From a virus: a stretch of DNA of 42,357 bases. The DNA is taken from positions 1-42,357 of IMG/VR virus record IMGVR_UViG_3300002933_000022; one strand, written 5' to 3'. The stretch's first letter is position 1; each line of letters opens with the position of its first letter. Positions 1 through 8,540 of the stretch are shown here, one piece after another. Both the position numbers and the translations under genes were made by a program. The notes beneath the pieces were generated by a model that had not been told where the DNA came from, made no database searches, and saw only the letters and a list, made by a program, of their open reading frames with translations.

Positions 1-68
1 TTAACATAGAGAATTGTATCTACGTTAGCCGTACCATATATTCTAGTCCCACTTTGAAGTTTTGCCAT
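1..68 (-). CDS. Tail-fibre-like protein, N-terminal fragment (runs off window)
   Basis: Only the first 22 codons are inside the window, reading leftwards off the edge. The peptide begins MAKLQSGTRIYGTANVDT, the kind of short opening seen on fibre proteins of T4-like environmental phages. It follows the 327-aa fibre-tip-like gene with a 30-nt gap that holds a late-promoter-like box, and an AGGTAG sequence lies about 7 nt before the ATG. I infer it is one more member of the fibre array. With 22 residues the functional call is weak, but the start and strand are well supported by context. Confidence 0.6.
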   Translation of the reverse strand, partial: MAKLQSGTRIYGTANVDTILYV

Positions 69-92
69 TTATATCTACCTGTTTGTTTCTTC

Positions 93-100
93 TATTTATT
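93..100 (-). promoter_or_regulatory. Late-promoter-like box (AATAAATA) before the edge fibre
   Basis: AATAAATA (one mismatch to the T4 late consensus), 25 nt from the ATG at 68, in a 30-nt gap; it overlaps the stop codon of the 327-aa gene. Confidence 0.5.
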
Positions 101-1082
101 ATGTCAATGTTGAGGTTTCATCCAAGATACCAGCAACATAATAGTTGCCCGACGAATCTTGCCTCCTTGCAATTCCACCAGAAATTGGATATATAGTTAC
201 CTCATCATACATCCCTGATGAAATAATATAATGATTTCCCAAATTATCTTGACGACTAGCTATATTAGTTAAATTTAATGATGTACCATCAAACGTTGCC
301 CATGCAACTCCGCCAGCCTTACCGCCGTTACCACCACCTGCATTACTAGAACCAAACGAACCACTGGAACCACTGGCACCCTTACCAATAGCCCAAATTT
401 GCACGTAATTTGTTCCTGTTGGAAACGTAAATGACCCAGCGCCAGAAGATTCATTGACTAATTGATAATAATTCGTTCCTGCTATCTGATACTGAAATAC
501 TATAGCTGCGTTTCCACCAGCAGCACCAGCACCATAAAAACTAGTACCATTTCCTCCACCACCACCACCGCCACCACCGCCAGCAAAAAAACCAACTGTT
601 CCATTATGCGCAACGCTACCAGTATATTCAGCACCACCATAAGCACCTTTACCAAAATTAGAACTACTAGTTCCGGCTCCGGTTACTGCAGCAAATAAAC
701 CATTAACATCGTTATGACCTTCTATAACCGATGTAGCATTATATGTGCCTATACCACCGCCAGTACCACCAGCACCATTTAAAGCAGAAGTAGTACCTAG
801 TTCACCATTACCACCATTAGCTCCACCATTCGTAAGAGTTCCTTGTACAGTAGCAGTTCCTGTGACTGAGTAAGTACCACCAGCATTATAACCAGAACCA
901 GGATTTCCAACTATAGTCAAACCACCAAATGTAGCAGTAGCAACATCTGATGTAAATGTGTAGGTTAAAGTTAAACCTCCATAAATTACCGGCGCTATAG
1001 GCGCTATAGTAACCTCATCAAAAACACCAGTGTTTTGTATAGAAAAGTTTCCTGACGAGTCTAATCTAGACGCTATAGCCAT
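99..1082 (-). CDS. Glycine-rich fibre tip / adhesin-like protein (327 aa)
   Basis: I do not recognise a named family. What is visible is a Gly-rich protein with a run of ten glycines at residues 168-177 and many GG pairs between about 60 and 260. It also carries three copies of a motif of the form I-A-x-R-x-D-x-x-G-N: IASRLDSSGNFSIQNTG near residue 3, IASRQDNLGNHYIISSG near 272, and IARRQDSSGNYYVAGI near 301. The first two are followed by (F/Y)DEVTI. Gly-rich stretches of this sort form polyglycine-II helices in T4-like adhesins (gp38 type), so a receptor-facing role is inferred. The start codon overlaps the stop of the 1454-aa fibre (TAATG), suggesting translational coupling and perhaps a shared tip. 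It is the last complete gene of the array. Confidence 0.6.
   Translation of the reverse strand: MAIASRLDSSGNFSIQNTGVFDEVTIAPIAPVIYGGLTLTYTFTSDVATATFGGLTIVGNPGSGYNAGGTYSVTGTATVQGTLTNGGANGGNGELGTTSALNGAGGTGGGIGTYNATSVIEGHNDVNGLFAAVTGAGTSSSNFGKGAYGGAEYTGSVAHNGTVGFFAGGGGGGGGGGNGTSFYGAGAAGGNAAIVFQYQIAGTNYYQLVNESSGAGSFTFPTGTNYVQIWAIGKGASGSSGSFGSSNAGGGNGGKAGGVAWATFDGTSLNLTNIASRQDNLGNHYIISSGMYDEVTIYPISGGIARRQDSSGNYYVAGILDETSTLT
552..581 (-). repeat. Polyglycine codon tract (10 Gly) in the 327-aa tip protein
   Basis: Ten GGN codons in a row, a simple-sequence tract liable to change length in units of 3 nt by slippage. Such change would keep the frame and vary the Gly-rich tip. Confidence 0.7.
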
Positions 1083-4000
1083 TATCCAAATACCGTATCA
1101 AGGGTTCCGAGTGTTTGATTGTAGTAGGTATATGCCACACTGACGTTAGCAGTGTTGGAGAATCCTACTCTTCCAGCAGTATATATGTTGTTAGCTACAC
1201 CAAGTCCGCCAGCTATGGTAACAGCTCCTGTCGCAGAGTTACCTGACGCAGTGGTGTTAGAGAAGGCGACTACTGCCGCTGTATTTACAGATCCACCGCC
1301 GCCTGTTCCCCAGTAAACTCCAGTACCATTTGTAGTTAGTACCTGACCAGCTACACCAGCATTCGCAGAGCCATTCGCATATACTGCACCAGTTATACCA
1401 AGGTTAGATACAGATATAGACTGACCATTGGTAAAACCACCTCCACCGCCACCAGATACTGTTGACCAATATACGTTGCCAGATCCATTAGACGTAAGTA
1501 CCTGACCGTTTGTGCCTTGTGAACCAGTAGAATCTATAACACTGATGCCAGCAGTTAATATAACATTAGCTGCATATGTTACCTTACCACTGAAATAACT
1601 ATTGGCGCCAGTAAAATATAGATTGCCTGACAAAGTTCTAGAATCGGTATTTTGAACATATGAAGCGGCTGCTACAGTACCAAGATAGGCAGCACTATTA
1701 GCTGCTAACGTAGCAACATTGGCAGACAAACCAGCAGTAGTTTGATAATTGTTAAGATTAGAAGATAACTGTGCTGTGTTAACATAATTGACAAGATTAG
1801 CTGATAGTTGAGTATTAGACACTACGTTAGCAGCTGATACTAATCCAACAAAAGAAGTGTTGTTAGCAGTTAAAGTAGCAACATTAGATGCGAGACCAGC
1901 AGTAGTTTGATAACCAGAAGCTGCAACTCCTCCAAGGTAAGAAGTATTATTAGCATTTAATGTGCTATTTGAAGATAAAGTAGCAATATATGTGCTATTA
2001 ACAAACACACCTGATGAATTTGAAATCAAACCAGTATTAGCAACAATATAATTTGCAAGATTAGCTGTAAGAGTTACAACGTTAGATGCAAGACCAGCAG
2101 TAGTTTGATAGACAGATAATGAAGCTGATGTTAAATAATTTGCAAGATTAGCAGCTAGTTGAGCATTAGATACTACGTTAGCAGCAGATACTGTTCCAAC
2201 ATATGCTGTATTGTTTGCTGTAAGAGTAGCAACGTTAGATGATAAACCAGATGTAGTTTGATAATTTGCAAGGTTAGAACTAAGCTGGGCATTAGATACA
2301 ACGTTAGCAGCTGAAACAGTTCCAACGAATGATGTATTGTTAGCAGTTAAAGTAGCAACATTAGATGCAAGACCAGCTGTAGTTTGGTATCCAGATAATG
2401 ATGCCGATGTTAAATAATTTGCAAGATTAGCAGTTAATTGAGCATTAGACACTACGTTAGCAGCAGATACTATACCAACAAAAGAAGTATTGTTAGCGGT
2501 TAAAGTCGCAACATTAGAACTCAACCCAGCACTAGTTTGGTATGCTGTCATACCTGCAGTTGTTTGATAATTTGCAAGGTTAGAACTTAATTGAGTATTA
2601 GATACTACGTTAGCTGCAGACACAGAACCAACAAAATTAGTGTTATTGGCAGTAAGTGTGGCAACGTTACTAATTAAACCAGCAGTAGTTTGGTATCCAG
2701 ATAATGAAGCTGATGTTAAATAATTCGAAAGATTAGCAGTTAATTGAGCATTAGATACAACGTTAGCAGCTGAAACAGTTCCAACGAATGATGTATTGTT
2801 AGCAGTTAAAGTAGCTACGTTACCAGACAACCCAGCAGTAGTTTGGTAAGCAGTCATACCAGCTGTAGTTTGGTAATTAACTAGGTTTGCACTTAATTGC
2901 GAATTAGATACAACATTAATTGCTGAAACAGTTCCAACGAATGATGTATTGTTAGCAGTTAAAGTAGCTACGTTACCAGACAACCCAGCAGTTGTTTGAT
3001 AAGCAGTCATACCAGAAGTTAACTGGTAGTTAGCTAAATTATTTGTTAGGTTTGTCGTTGTTACGTAATTAGCCAAATTCGAACTTAACTGTGTATTAGA
3101 TACAACGTTAGCAGCTGAAACAGTTCCAACGAATGATGTATTGTTAGCAGTTAAAGTAGCTACGTTGGCTGACAACCCAGCAGTAGTTTGGTAATTTGAA
3201 AGATTAGAACTAAGTTGGGCATTAGACACAATGTTAGCGGCAGATACAGTTCCAACAAACGAGGTGTTGTTAGCTGTACCAGTATAAATTGTAGTATTTA
3301 CAGTTGCATATACCGTCGAGTTGCCTGCATAAAATGTATCAGCTTGCATAGTTCCAAGAGCAATGCCTGTAGGATCAGAAAGAGCGGCATCCGTAGATGT
3401 TTTATAATATGTAAGGAATGCATTTGATTGATTAATTGCAAGCAAAGCTTGTTTGTCAACAGTATCATAATAATGGAAAGCTGTACCAATTAATTTGCCA
3501 TCATTAGAAGTTAATGGCGCAAGATTAGCAAGTGTATGAAGACTAATAACAGCATCTTGAATAACTAAATTGTTAGCACCAACAGAAACACTATTACCAG
3601 AAAAAGTTATATTTCCTGATACTGTTAAGTTATTTGAAATAGTAACTGCACCACTAAATGTAGCGCCAGTAAGAGCAGCATAACCAGCGAGATTAGAACT
3701 AAGCTGAGTATTCGATACAACATTGGCAGCAGAAGTAGTTCCAACATAATTAGTGTTGTTAGCAGTTAAATTTAATACATTAGATGACAAACCAGCCGTA
3801 GTTTGATAATTGTTCAAATTAGAAGATAACTGACTAGTATTAACGAAATACTGAATGTTAGCTTGTAGCTGTGTATTAGATACTACGTTAGCAGCGGATA
3901 CAGATCCAACAAACGATGTATTATTGGCAGTAAGTGTTGCTACATTCGAACTTAATCCAGCAGTAGTTTGGTAGTTAGCCAAATTAGAACTAAGCTGTGT

Positions 4001-5446
4001 ATTAGATACCACGTTAGCTGCAGACACAGAACCAACGAAACTAGTATTGTTAGCTGTGAGAGTTGCTACATTAGCCGACAATCCAGCAGTAGTTTGGTAG
4101 TTAACTAAGTTTGAAGATAGCTGTGTATTCGAAACAACGTTAGCAGCAGATACTGTTCCAACATAATTAGTATTGTTAGCAGTACCAGTAAATGTAGTAG
4201 CGTTAACAGTTCCTGTAACAGTAATACCACTTGAGTTAACAACTGCCATTGCTGTACAAGCAACGCCACCATTATAAAGTGTTAAACTATCAGCTGGACC
4301 TACAGATATACGCCCATTTCCAGTAATATAATCAACAACAATACCATCTGCATATACAGGAGAACCAGCGAATGTAGAATTCGTATAAAAACCATTACTT
4401 GCAACAACTTCATTATTTACTATCAGAACACCATTAACAACAAGATTAGCACTGTGTGTATGAACACCAGTTATTGTGTAAGTGCCAGAAGTATTAACAT
4501 AATTTGCAGCAGCAACACCACCTAAATTATTTGCATTGTTTGCTGTAAGAGTTGCAACATTAGAACTCAAACCAGCAGTTGTTTGATATGCTGACATACC
4601 CGAAAGCAACTGATAATTAGATAAATTGGAAGATAGTTGTGCATTAGACACAACGTCAACAGCTGCAACCGTTCCAACGAAATTGGTATTATTAGAAGTA
4701 AGTGTTACTACGTTAGAAGCAAGACCAATTAATGTTTGATAATTTGATAAATTACTTGACAACTGAGAAGTATTGACGTATAATTGTCCTGTAACAAATG
4801 AAACTGCATTAGAGTAAGCAGTAGCTGAATTAGCTGTGATAGCAGTATTAACAACACCGATTCGAGTATCTGTGTATGTTGTCGAATTACTGTATGCAGC
4901 TGCAGCATTAGCAATCATAGCTGTATTTGCAACACCTATTTTAGTATCGGTATATGAAATTGCAGCACCAGCTTTAGCTGTGGCATCAGCAGAAGCAACT
5001 GTAACAGCGTTCGAATAAGCAGTAGCTGAATTAGCTGTGATAGCAGTTGCTATTTGACCAACAATTTGTGCATTTACATATGATACTGCATTAGAGTAAG
5101 CAGTACAAGCGGATGTATCAGTATAAGTTCTTAAAGTAAGAGCAGTGTTACCATTAAGATAAGTTGCAGAATTTGCTGCTAGAGTTGCTACGTTTGCAGC
5201 CAACCCAGCTGTGGTTTGATAACCAGTAGAAATAAGACCACCAAGATATGTGGAATTGTTAGCATAATTTGCATTATTTGCTAGTTGAGCAATAGCATAA
5301 CTTAAACTTGACCAAGCAGTAATACCATCACCAATTTTATAATAACTGGTATCGATTTCTAAACCAAGTTCACCTTGAGCCAGTGTAGTGTTCGCAGACT
5401 GCCATTGTGCAGCCGTTCCTCTACGAAATTGAATTTGAATGGCCAT
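1082..5446 (-). CDS. Long repetitive tail fibre (1454 aa)
   Basis: This is a fibre-like structural protein. Residues 1-50 resemble the Mtd_N-type module found at the head of many phage fibres (QGELGLEIDTSYYKIGDG). Most of the rest is an imperfect repeat of about 40-50 residues built on NNTSFVGTVSAANVVSN, TQLSSNLANYQTTAGLS and NVATLTA, expected to be a fibrous trimer shaft. A globular-looking insert near residues 610-690 (NNLVIQDAVISLHT, then a FHYYDTVDKQ segment) interrupts the shaft. Near the C-terminus two copies of a GQVLTxNGxGxxxW motif precede a short end. The ATG overlaps the previous stop (TAATG), has GGTGGAG 7 nt upstream, and has a perfect TATAAATA box 32 nt upstream inside the preceding gene. 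Several DNA repeats are near-identical, implying recent internal duplication or conversion. Confidence 0.85.
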   Translation of the reverse strand: MAIQIQFRRGTAAQWQSANTTLAQGELGLEIDTSYYKIGDGITAWSSLSYAIAQLANNANYANNSTYLGGLISTGYQTTAGLAANVATLAANSATYLNGNTALTLRTYTDTSACTAYSNAVSYVNAQIVGQIATAITANSATAYSNAVTVASADATAKAGAAISYTDTKIGVANTAMIANAAAAYSNSTTYTDTRIGVVNTAITANSATAYSNAVSFVTGQLYVNTSQLSSNLSNYQTLIGLASNVVTLTSNNTNFVGTVAAVDVVSNAQLSSNLSNYQLLSGMSAYQTTAGLSSNVATLTANNANNLGGVAAANYVNTSGTYTITGVHTHSANLVVNGVLIVNNEVVASNGFYTNSTFAGSPVYADGIVVDYITGNGRISVGPADSLTLYNGGVACTAMAVVNSSGITVTGTVNATTFTGTANNTNYVGTVSAANVVSNTQLSSNLVNYQTTAGLSANVATLTANNTSFVGSVSAANVVSNTQLSSNLANYQTTAGLSSNVATLTANNTSFVGSVSAANVVSNTQLQANIQYFVNTSQLSSNLNNYQTTAGLSSNVLNLTANNTNYVGTTSAANVVSNTQLSSNLAGYAALTGATFSGAVTISNNLTVSGNITFSGNSVSVGANNLVIQDAVISLHTLANLAPLTSNDGKLIGTAFHYYDTVDKQALLAINQSNAFLTYYKTSTDAALSDPTGIALGTMQADTFYAGNSTVYATVNTTIYTGTANNTSFVGTVSAANIVSNAQLSSNLSNYQTTAGLSANVATLTANNTSFVGTVSAANVVSNTQLSSNLANYVTTTNLTNNLANYQLTSGMTAYQTTAGLSGNVATLTANNTSFVGTVSAINVVSNSQLSANLVNYQTTAGMTAYQTTAGLSGNVATLTANNTSFVGTVSAANVVSNAQLTANLSNYLTSASLSGYQTTAGLISNVATLTANNTNFVGSVSAANVVSNTQLSSNLANYQTTAGMTAYQTSAGLSSNVATLTANNTSFVGIVSAANVVSNAQLTANLANYLTSASLSGYQTTAGLASNVATLTANNTSFVGTVSAANVVSNAQLSSNLANYQTTSGLSSNVATLTANNTAYVGTVSAANVVSNAQLAANLANYLTSASLSVYQTTAGLASNVVTLTANLANYIVANTGLISNSSGVFVNSTYIATLSSNSTLNANNTSYLGGVAASGYQTTAGLASNVATLTANNTSFVGLVSAANVVSNTQLSANLVNYVNTAQLSSNLNNYQTTAGLSANVATLAANSAAYLGTVAAASYVQNTDSRTLSGNLYFTGANSYFSGKVTYAANVILTAGISVIDSTGSQGTNGQVLTSNGSGNVYWSTVSGGGGGGFTNGQSISVSNLGITGAVYANGSANAGVAGQVLTTNGTGVYWGTGGGGSVNTAAVVAFSNTTASGNSATGAVTIAGGLGVANNIYTAGRVGFSNTANVSVAYTYYNQTLGTLDTVFG
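1680..4160 (-). repeat. Imperfect long coding repeats in the 1454-aa fibre
   Basis: Repeat units of about 110-190 bp recur through this stretch. A 71-nt block is identical at 2769-2839 and 2922-2992. The first 53 nt of it recur at 3114-3166 and the first 47 nt at 2310-2356. Such identity, higher than needed for protein similarity, points to recent duplication or gene conversion. Confidence 0.75.
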
Positions 5447-7029
5447 TAGTACACTCCACCGGCATCTAGTCTAGGATTATTTATATAAGAAGATAGAGGG
5501 CTACCTCCATCGAAAATACCACCACTAGCATTAGTAATGTCTGACCAATAAACACCATTACCGTTCGATGTCAATACCAATCCTTTATTACCGATAAAAT
5601 TATTCGCGAACAATGGACCTGTTAATGCAAGATTAGCAACAGAAATCGATTGACCGTTTGTTGTTTGCCAAAACACATTACCCGATGCATCAGCTGCTAA
5701 AACTTGTCCTGTAGTACCAGAAATACTGTTAGCTATAAGTGCTCCTAATAAATGAACGTTAGCAGCATGACGATAAACACCAGTAATAAGATAATTACCG
5801 AATGTAGTAGGATAATTATATGGAGCAAGATTATTAAAATACGCAGAATTGTTCGCAGTTAATTTAGCAACATTAGCAGCTAATCCTGCATTAGTTTGTA
5901 ATGTTGGTATAACGTTAGCATAAGCATATTGATTGGCAGCAAACCCACCAAGATAAGAAGCATTATTAGAATTTAAAGTTGCTACATTAGCAGCTAATCC
6001 TGCTGTTGTTTGTACAGAGTTAGCAAATGGATATTGATTGGCAGAAAATCCTCCAAGATATAATGAATTATTAGAATCTAATTGTGCTACGTTAGCAGCT
6101 AATCCTGCTGTTGTTTGAAGTGTAGGTATAACGTTAGAAAATGCATATTGATCAGCATTATAACCACCTAAATTATAAGCATTATTAGCACTTAAAGTAG
6201 CTACGTTAGCAGCTAATCCTGCTGTTGTTTGAAGTGTAGGTATAACGTTAGCATAAGCATATTGAGTAGCGGCAATACCTCCAAGATATAGAGAGTTATT
6301 CGCAGTTAATTTAGCAACGTTTGATGATAAACCTGATGATGTTTGAAGAGTAGGTATAACATTCGAATATGCATATTGATCAGCTGTAAGCCCATTAAAA
6401 TATAAAGTATCATTTGCAAAATAAGAAATACCTGTAAAAAATACGTTAGTTGAGTTAGCAAACATAGTTGCATTAACAGTTGTATTACCTACTATAACAT
6501 TTGCAAAATGAAAATGTATACCACTAATTGCATAATTACCAGAAGTATTAACGTAAGCACTAGAAGGTGCGCCATTTAAATGTATTGCATTATTTACTGA
6601 GTTAGCCCAATATACTCCTGTAGGAGTAGATGCTAATACATCACCAGTATTTCCGGAAGATGAATTGGCATATAAAAAATCTGTAGTAACACCATTATTT
6701 ACATATAATCCATTTTGAGCCTGTAAAAACCCAGAAAAAGATGCTTGATATGAATCTACGTAAGTGTTTGAACCACCAAATGAAGATATTTTAAAAGCTG
6801 TTGAATTGACAGATATATTTGATAACGCATCACCAATAATAACAGCTGCAGTATCAATATTTGTCGGTGTTATATATGTATAAACAGAAGAATTACCAAC
6901 GCTGATATGACTTGCATTTGCAAATAAATTGTTTGCTGCCTGGTCGATCTGACCATCAATATACTCTGTTAAAGTTTGAATCGCAAGATGACTTGAAGAT
7001 AAAACTGAAGAGAAATTAAAATTTGGCAT
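5446..7029 (-). CDS. Tail-fibre-like structural protein (527 aa)
   Basis: A fibre paralogue. The N-terminus (MPNFNFSSVLSSSHLAIQTL) differs from its neighbours and may be a separate attachment module. From about residue 220 to 400 there are six imperfect repeats of roughly 37 residues with the pattern NNSLYLGGxxAxQYAYANVI followed by PTLQTTAGLAANVA. Two shared fibre motifs occur: SGNYAISGIHFHFAN near residue 165 and FGNYLITGVYRHAAN near 408. GQVL/GLVL...W motifs appear three times (TGDVLASTPTGVYW, TGQVLAADASGNVFW, KGLVLTSNGNGVYW). It ends in a DGGSP segment and RLDAGGVY, similar to the LDGGxF ends of its paralogues. It lies 3 nt after one fibre gene and overlaps the next by 1 nt, so it is probably co-expressed and co-assembled with them. 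Confidence 0.8.
   Translation of the reverse strand: MPNFNFSSVLSSSHLAIQTLTEYIDGQIDQAANNLFANASHISVGNSSVYTYITPTNIDTAAVIIGDALSNISVNSTAFKISSFGGSNTYVDSYQASFSGFLQAQNGLYVNNGVTTDFLYANSSSGNTGDVLASTPTGVYWANSVNNAIHLNGAPSSAYVNTSGNYAISGIHFHFANVIVGNTTVNATMFANSTNVFFTGISYFANDTLYFNGLTADQYAYSNVIPTLQTSSGLSSNVAKLTANNSLYLGGIAATQYAYANVIPTLQTTAGLAANVATLSANNAYNLGGYNADQYAFSNVIPTLQTTAGLAANVAQLDSNNSLYLGGFSANQYPFANSVQTTAGLAANVATLNSNNASYLGGFAANQYAYANVIPTLQTNAGLAANVAKLTANNSAYFNNLAPYNYPTTFGNYLITGVYRHAANVHLLGALIANSISGTTGQVLAADASGNVFWQTTNGQSISVANLALTGPLFANNFIGNKGLVLTSNGNGVYWSDITNASGGIFDGGSPLSSYINNPRLDAGGVY
5478..5485 (-). promoter_or_regulatory. T4-type late promoter (TATAAATA) inside the 527-aa gene, before the 1454-aa fibre
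   Basis: A perfect TATAAATA overlapping the last codons of the 527-aa gene, 32 nt from the ATG at 5446, with GGTGGAG between. Since the genes overlap by 1 nt, a promoter for the long fibre has to lie in the coding sequence. Confidence 0.6.
5820..6390 (-). repeat. About 110-bp coding repeats in the 527-aa fibre
   Basis: Six units of roughly 37 codons, each with LYLGG/YNLGG, QYAYANVIPTLQTTAGLAAN and NVA(T/K)L. Units are similar but not identical in DNA. Boundaries approximate. Confidence 0.7.
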
Positions 7030-7032
7030 CTA

Positions 7033-8505
7033 TTATCCCACGCTGCTTGGATTAAAAGTTCTAGATCCACTCACATCGATAATATTACCAACAGTGGTAT
7101 TACCAACATAAACACCACTATCAAAAACATAAACTACTTTTGTTCCATTTTTAATAGTAACACCAACTGGATTAGCAGCGTAAATATTACCAACTATTGA
7201 AGTATTAGCTAATACTGGGCACAATTGAGATAAATTGCCGACTGTGCCACTTTCTGTGTAATCTATTATTATACTTCCAGAAGTTAATGTTATTAAGCTT
7301 AATCCATTATATAAACTATACGGCGGTGAACCTATTGTTCTTGTAGTGTATATTATTACAATTGTAGAATTACCATTACCGTTGTCAGATATACTGTTTA
7401 TAGTCCAAGTACCATTTAATACATTTGGATTTAATCTAATTCCTGCAACACTAGATGTAATAGGAGTATAATTTGGGATTCCAGTAAATGTTATACTTGA
7501 ACCTGTGGTATATCCAGAAAATGATACAGAAGGGGCTGTTATTTCGAAATATACATTTCCTATTTCAATTTTATTTGAATTGTAATAAAAATTAGGATCA
7601 TTATAAATGAATAATGTTGCACCTACAAGACTAACAGGAACAGTGGCATATTGACTTTGCATATATGCCACTGTTAAAGAATCTAATACAGTAAGAGTTA
7701 CAGCGGCTGGTGTATTATTATAATCTAATAATGAAAATGGAACTTTTTTATAATTAACATTGGTTACATAAGCTTGGTCTAAATTTTGATATAAATGTGG
7801 ACCTCTTGTTGCTACTGTAACCAACCCAGTTGTATCTCTAGTAATACTTTGAATTGTTCTATCGCCCCATTTATATTTAAAGTTATCAGTTGGTACTGTA
7901 AACGTTATAGTATTTGGTGTTGGTACGCCAATAATATTAAAACCATTTTGGTAATCAACACTATAATTTGCAGTATTAAGAGAAACTTGAGCAGTATTTA
8001 CAATGAGTTTTGATTGAGATATAGATGTAATACCATGATCAATTGAAGTTTGTATTGTAGCAACACCAGTAGTACTAATATTTGCTAAACTTATCGAAAT
8101 TGATTTTATACCACCAGTTACATCAATCGCAATATTAGCAGCAGTATTGCCAACATATATTGTAGTTGGGCTAAGAACTGAATTACTGGTACTATTTTGA
8201 ACAGAAATAGATGTAGTATTGATTGTTGTATTAGTATATAAATTACCGGTAAAAACAGATGTTGAATTAATTGATAAAAGATCTGAAGCAATATCGCCGA
8301 TACGAAGGGATTCGCTAAGTGTTAGCGAGGCGCCAGCCGAACCAATTGTAATCAGATTTGTTCCATCTGATGTATACAATTGCTTGTCTGTCATATTAAG
8401 CGCAAATTCGCCTGGCGCTATGTATGATGTGTTTGAAGAATTTGTAGTGTTAGGAACACGACCAGGAACAGTCGTACGCTTAACTTGAATTCTGTTATTA
8501 GCCAA
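7033..8505 (-). CDS. Tail-fibre-like protein with a distinct C-terminal half (490 aa), TTG start
   Basis: The reading frame could begin at a GTG at 8514, but I chose the TTG at 8505. It has GAAGGG exactly 8 nt upstream (8514-8519), and the resulting N-terminus (M)ANNRIQVKRT aligns with MASNKIQIRRS of the 821-aa fibre and MVSRPIQIKYS of the 213-aa one. The GTG would leave no room for a ribosome site. Residues 1-85 form the shared fibre head (PGEFALNMTDKQLYTSDG). After a short Asn/Ser/Thr-rich linker the C-terminal two thirds (from about residue 170) is less repetitive, with FKYKWGDRTIQSITRD and ATRGPHLYQNL segments. It is probably a globular beta domain rather than a shaft. Function beyond virion structure is unknown. 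Confidence 0.75.
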   Translation of the reverse strand: MANNRIQVKRTTVPGRVPNTTNSSNTSYIAPGEFALNMTDKQLYTSDGTNLITIGSAGASLTLSESLRIGDIASDLLSINSTSVFTGNLYTNTTINTTSISVQNSTSNSVLSPTTIYVGNTAANIAIDVTGGIKSISISLANISTTGVATIQTSIDHGITSISQSKLIVNTAQVSLNTANYSVDYQNGFNIIGVPTPNTITFTVPTDNFKYKWGDRTIQSITRDTTGLVTVATRGPHLYQNLDQAYVTNVNYKKVPFSLLDYNNTPAAVTLTVLDSLTVAYMQSQYATVPVSLVGATLFIYNDPNFYYNSNKIEIGNVYFEITAPSVSFSGYTTGSSITFTGIPNYTPITSSVAGIRLNPNVLNGTWTINSISDNGNGNSTIVIIYTTRTIGSPPYSLYNGLSLITLTSGSIIIDYTESGTVGNLSQLCPVLANTSIVGNIYAANPVGVTIKNGTKVVYVFDSGVYVGNTTVGNIIDVSGSRTFNPSSVG

Positions 8506-8513
8506 TATTGGCA

Positions 8514-8519
8514 CCCTTC
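8514..8519 (-). promoter_or_regulatory. Ribosome binding site deciding the TTG start at 8505
   Basis: GAAGGG with 8 nt to the TTG. The alternative GTG at 8512-8514 overlaps this site, which rules it out as the main start. Confidence 0.65.
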
Positions 8520-8524
8520 ATAAT

Positions 8525-8536
8525 CGGTATATACCG
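8525..8536. promoter_or_regulatory. Palindrome CGGTATATACCG in the gap before the 490-aa fibre
   Basis: A perfect 12-bp palindrome about 20-31 nt before the TTG start at 8505, exactly where other gaps of this size carry the late-promoter box. It could be an operator, a degenerate promoter containing TATATA, or a small hairpin (CGGT/ACCG with a 4-nt loop). No way to decide from sequence. Confidence 0.35.
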
Positions 8537-8540
8537 AGGT

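Noticed and set aside
462-698. 78-aa plus-strand ORF rich in Ser/Thr
   Set aside because: Shadow of the Gly-rich coding region of the 327-aa gene; composition is a by-product of GGN codons read on the other strand.
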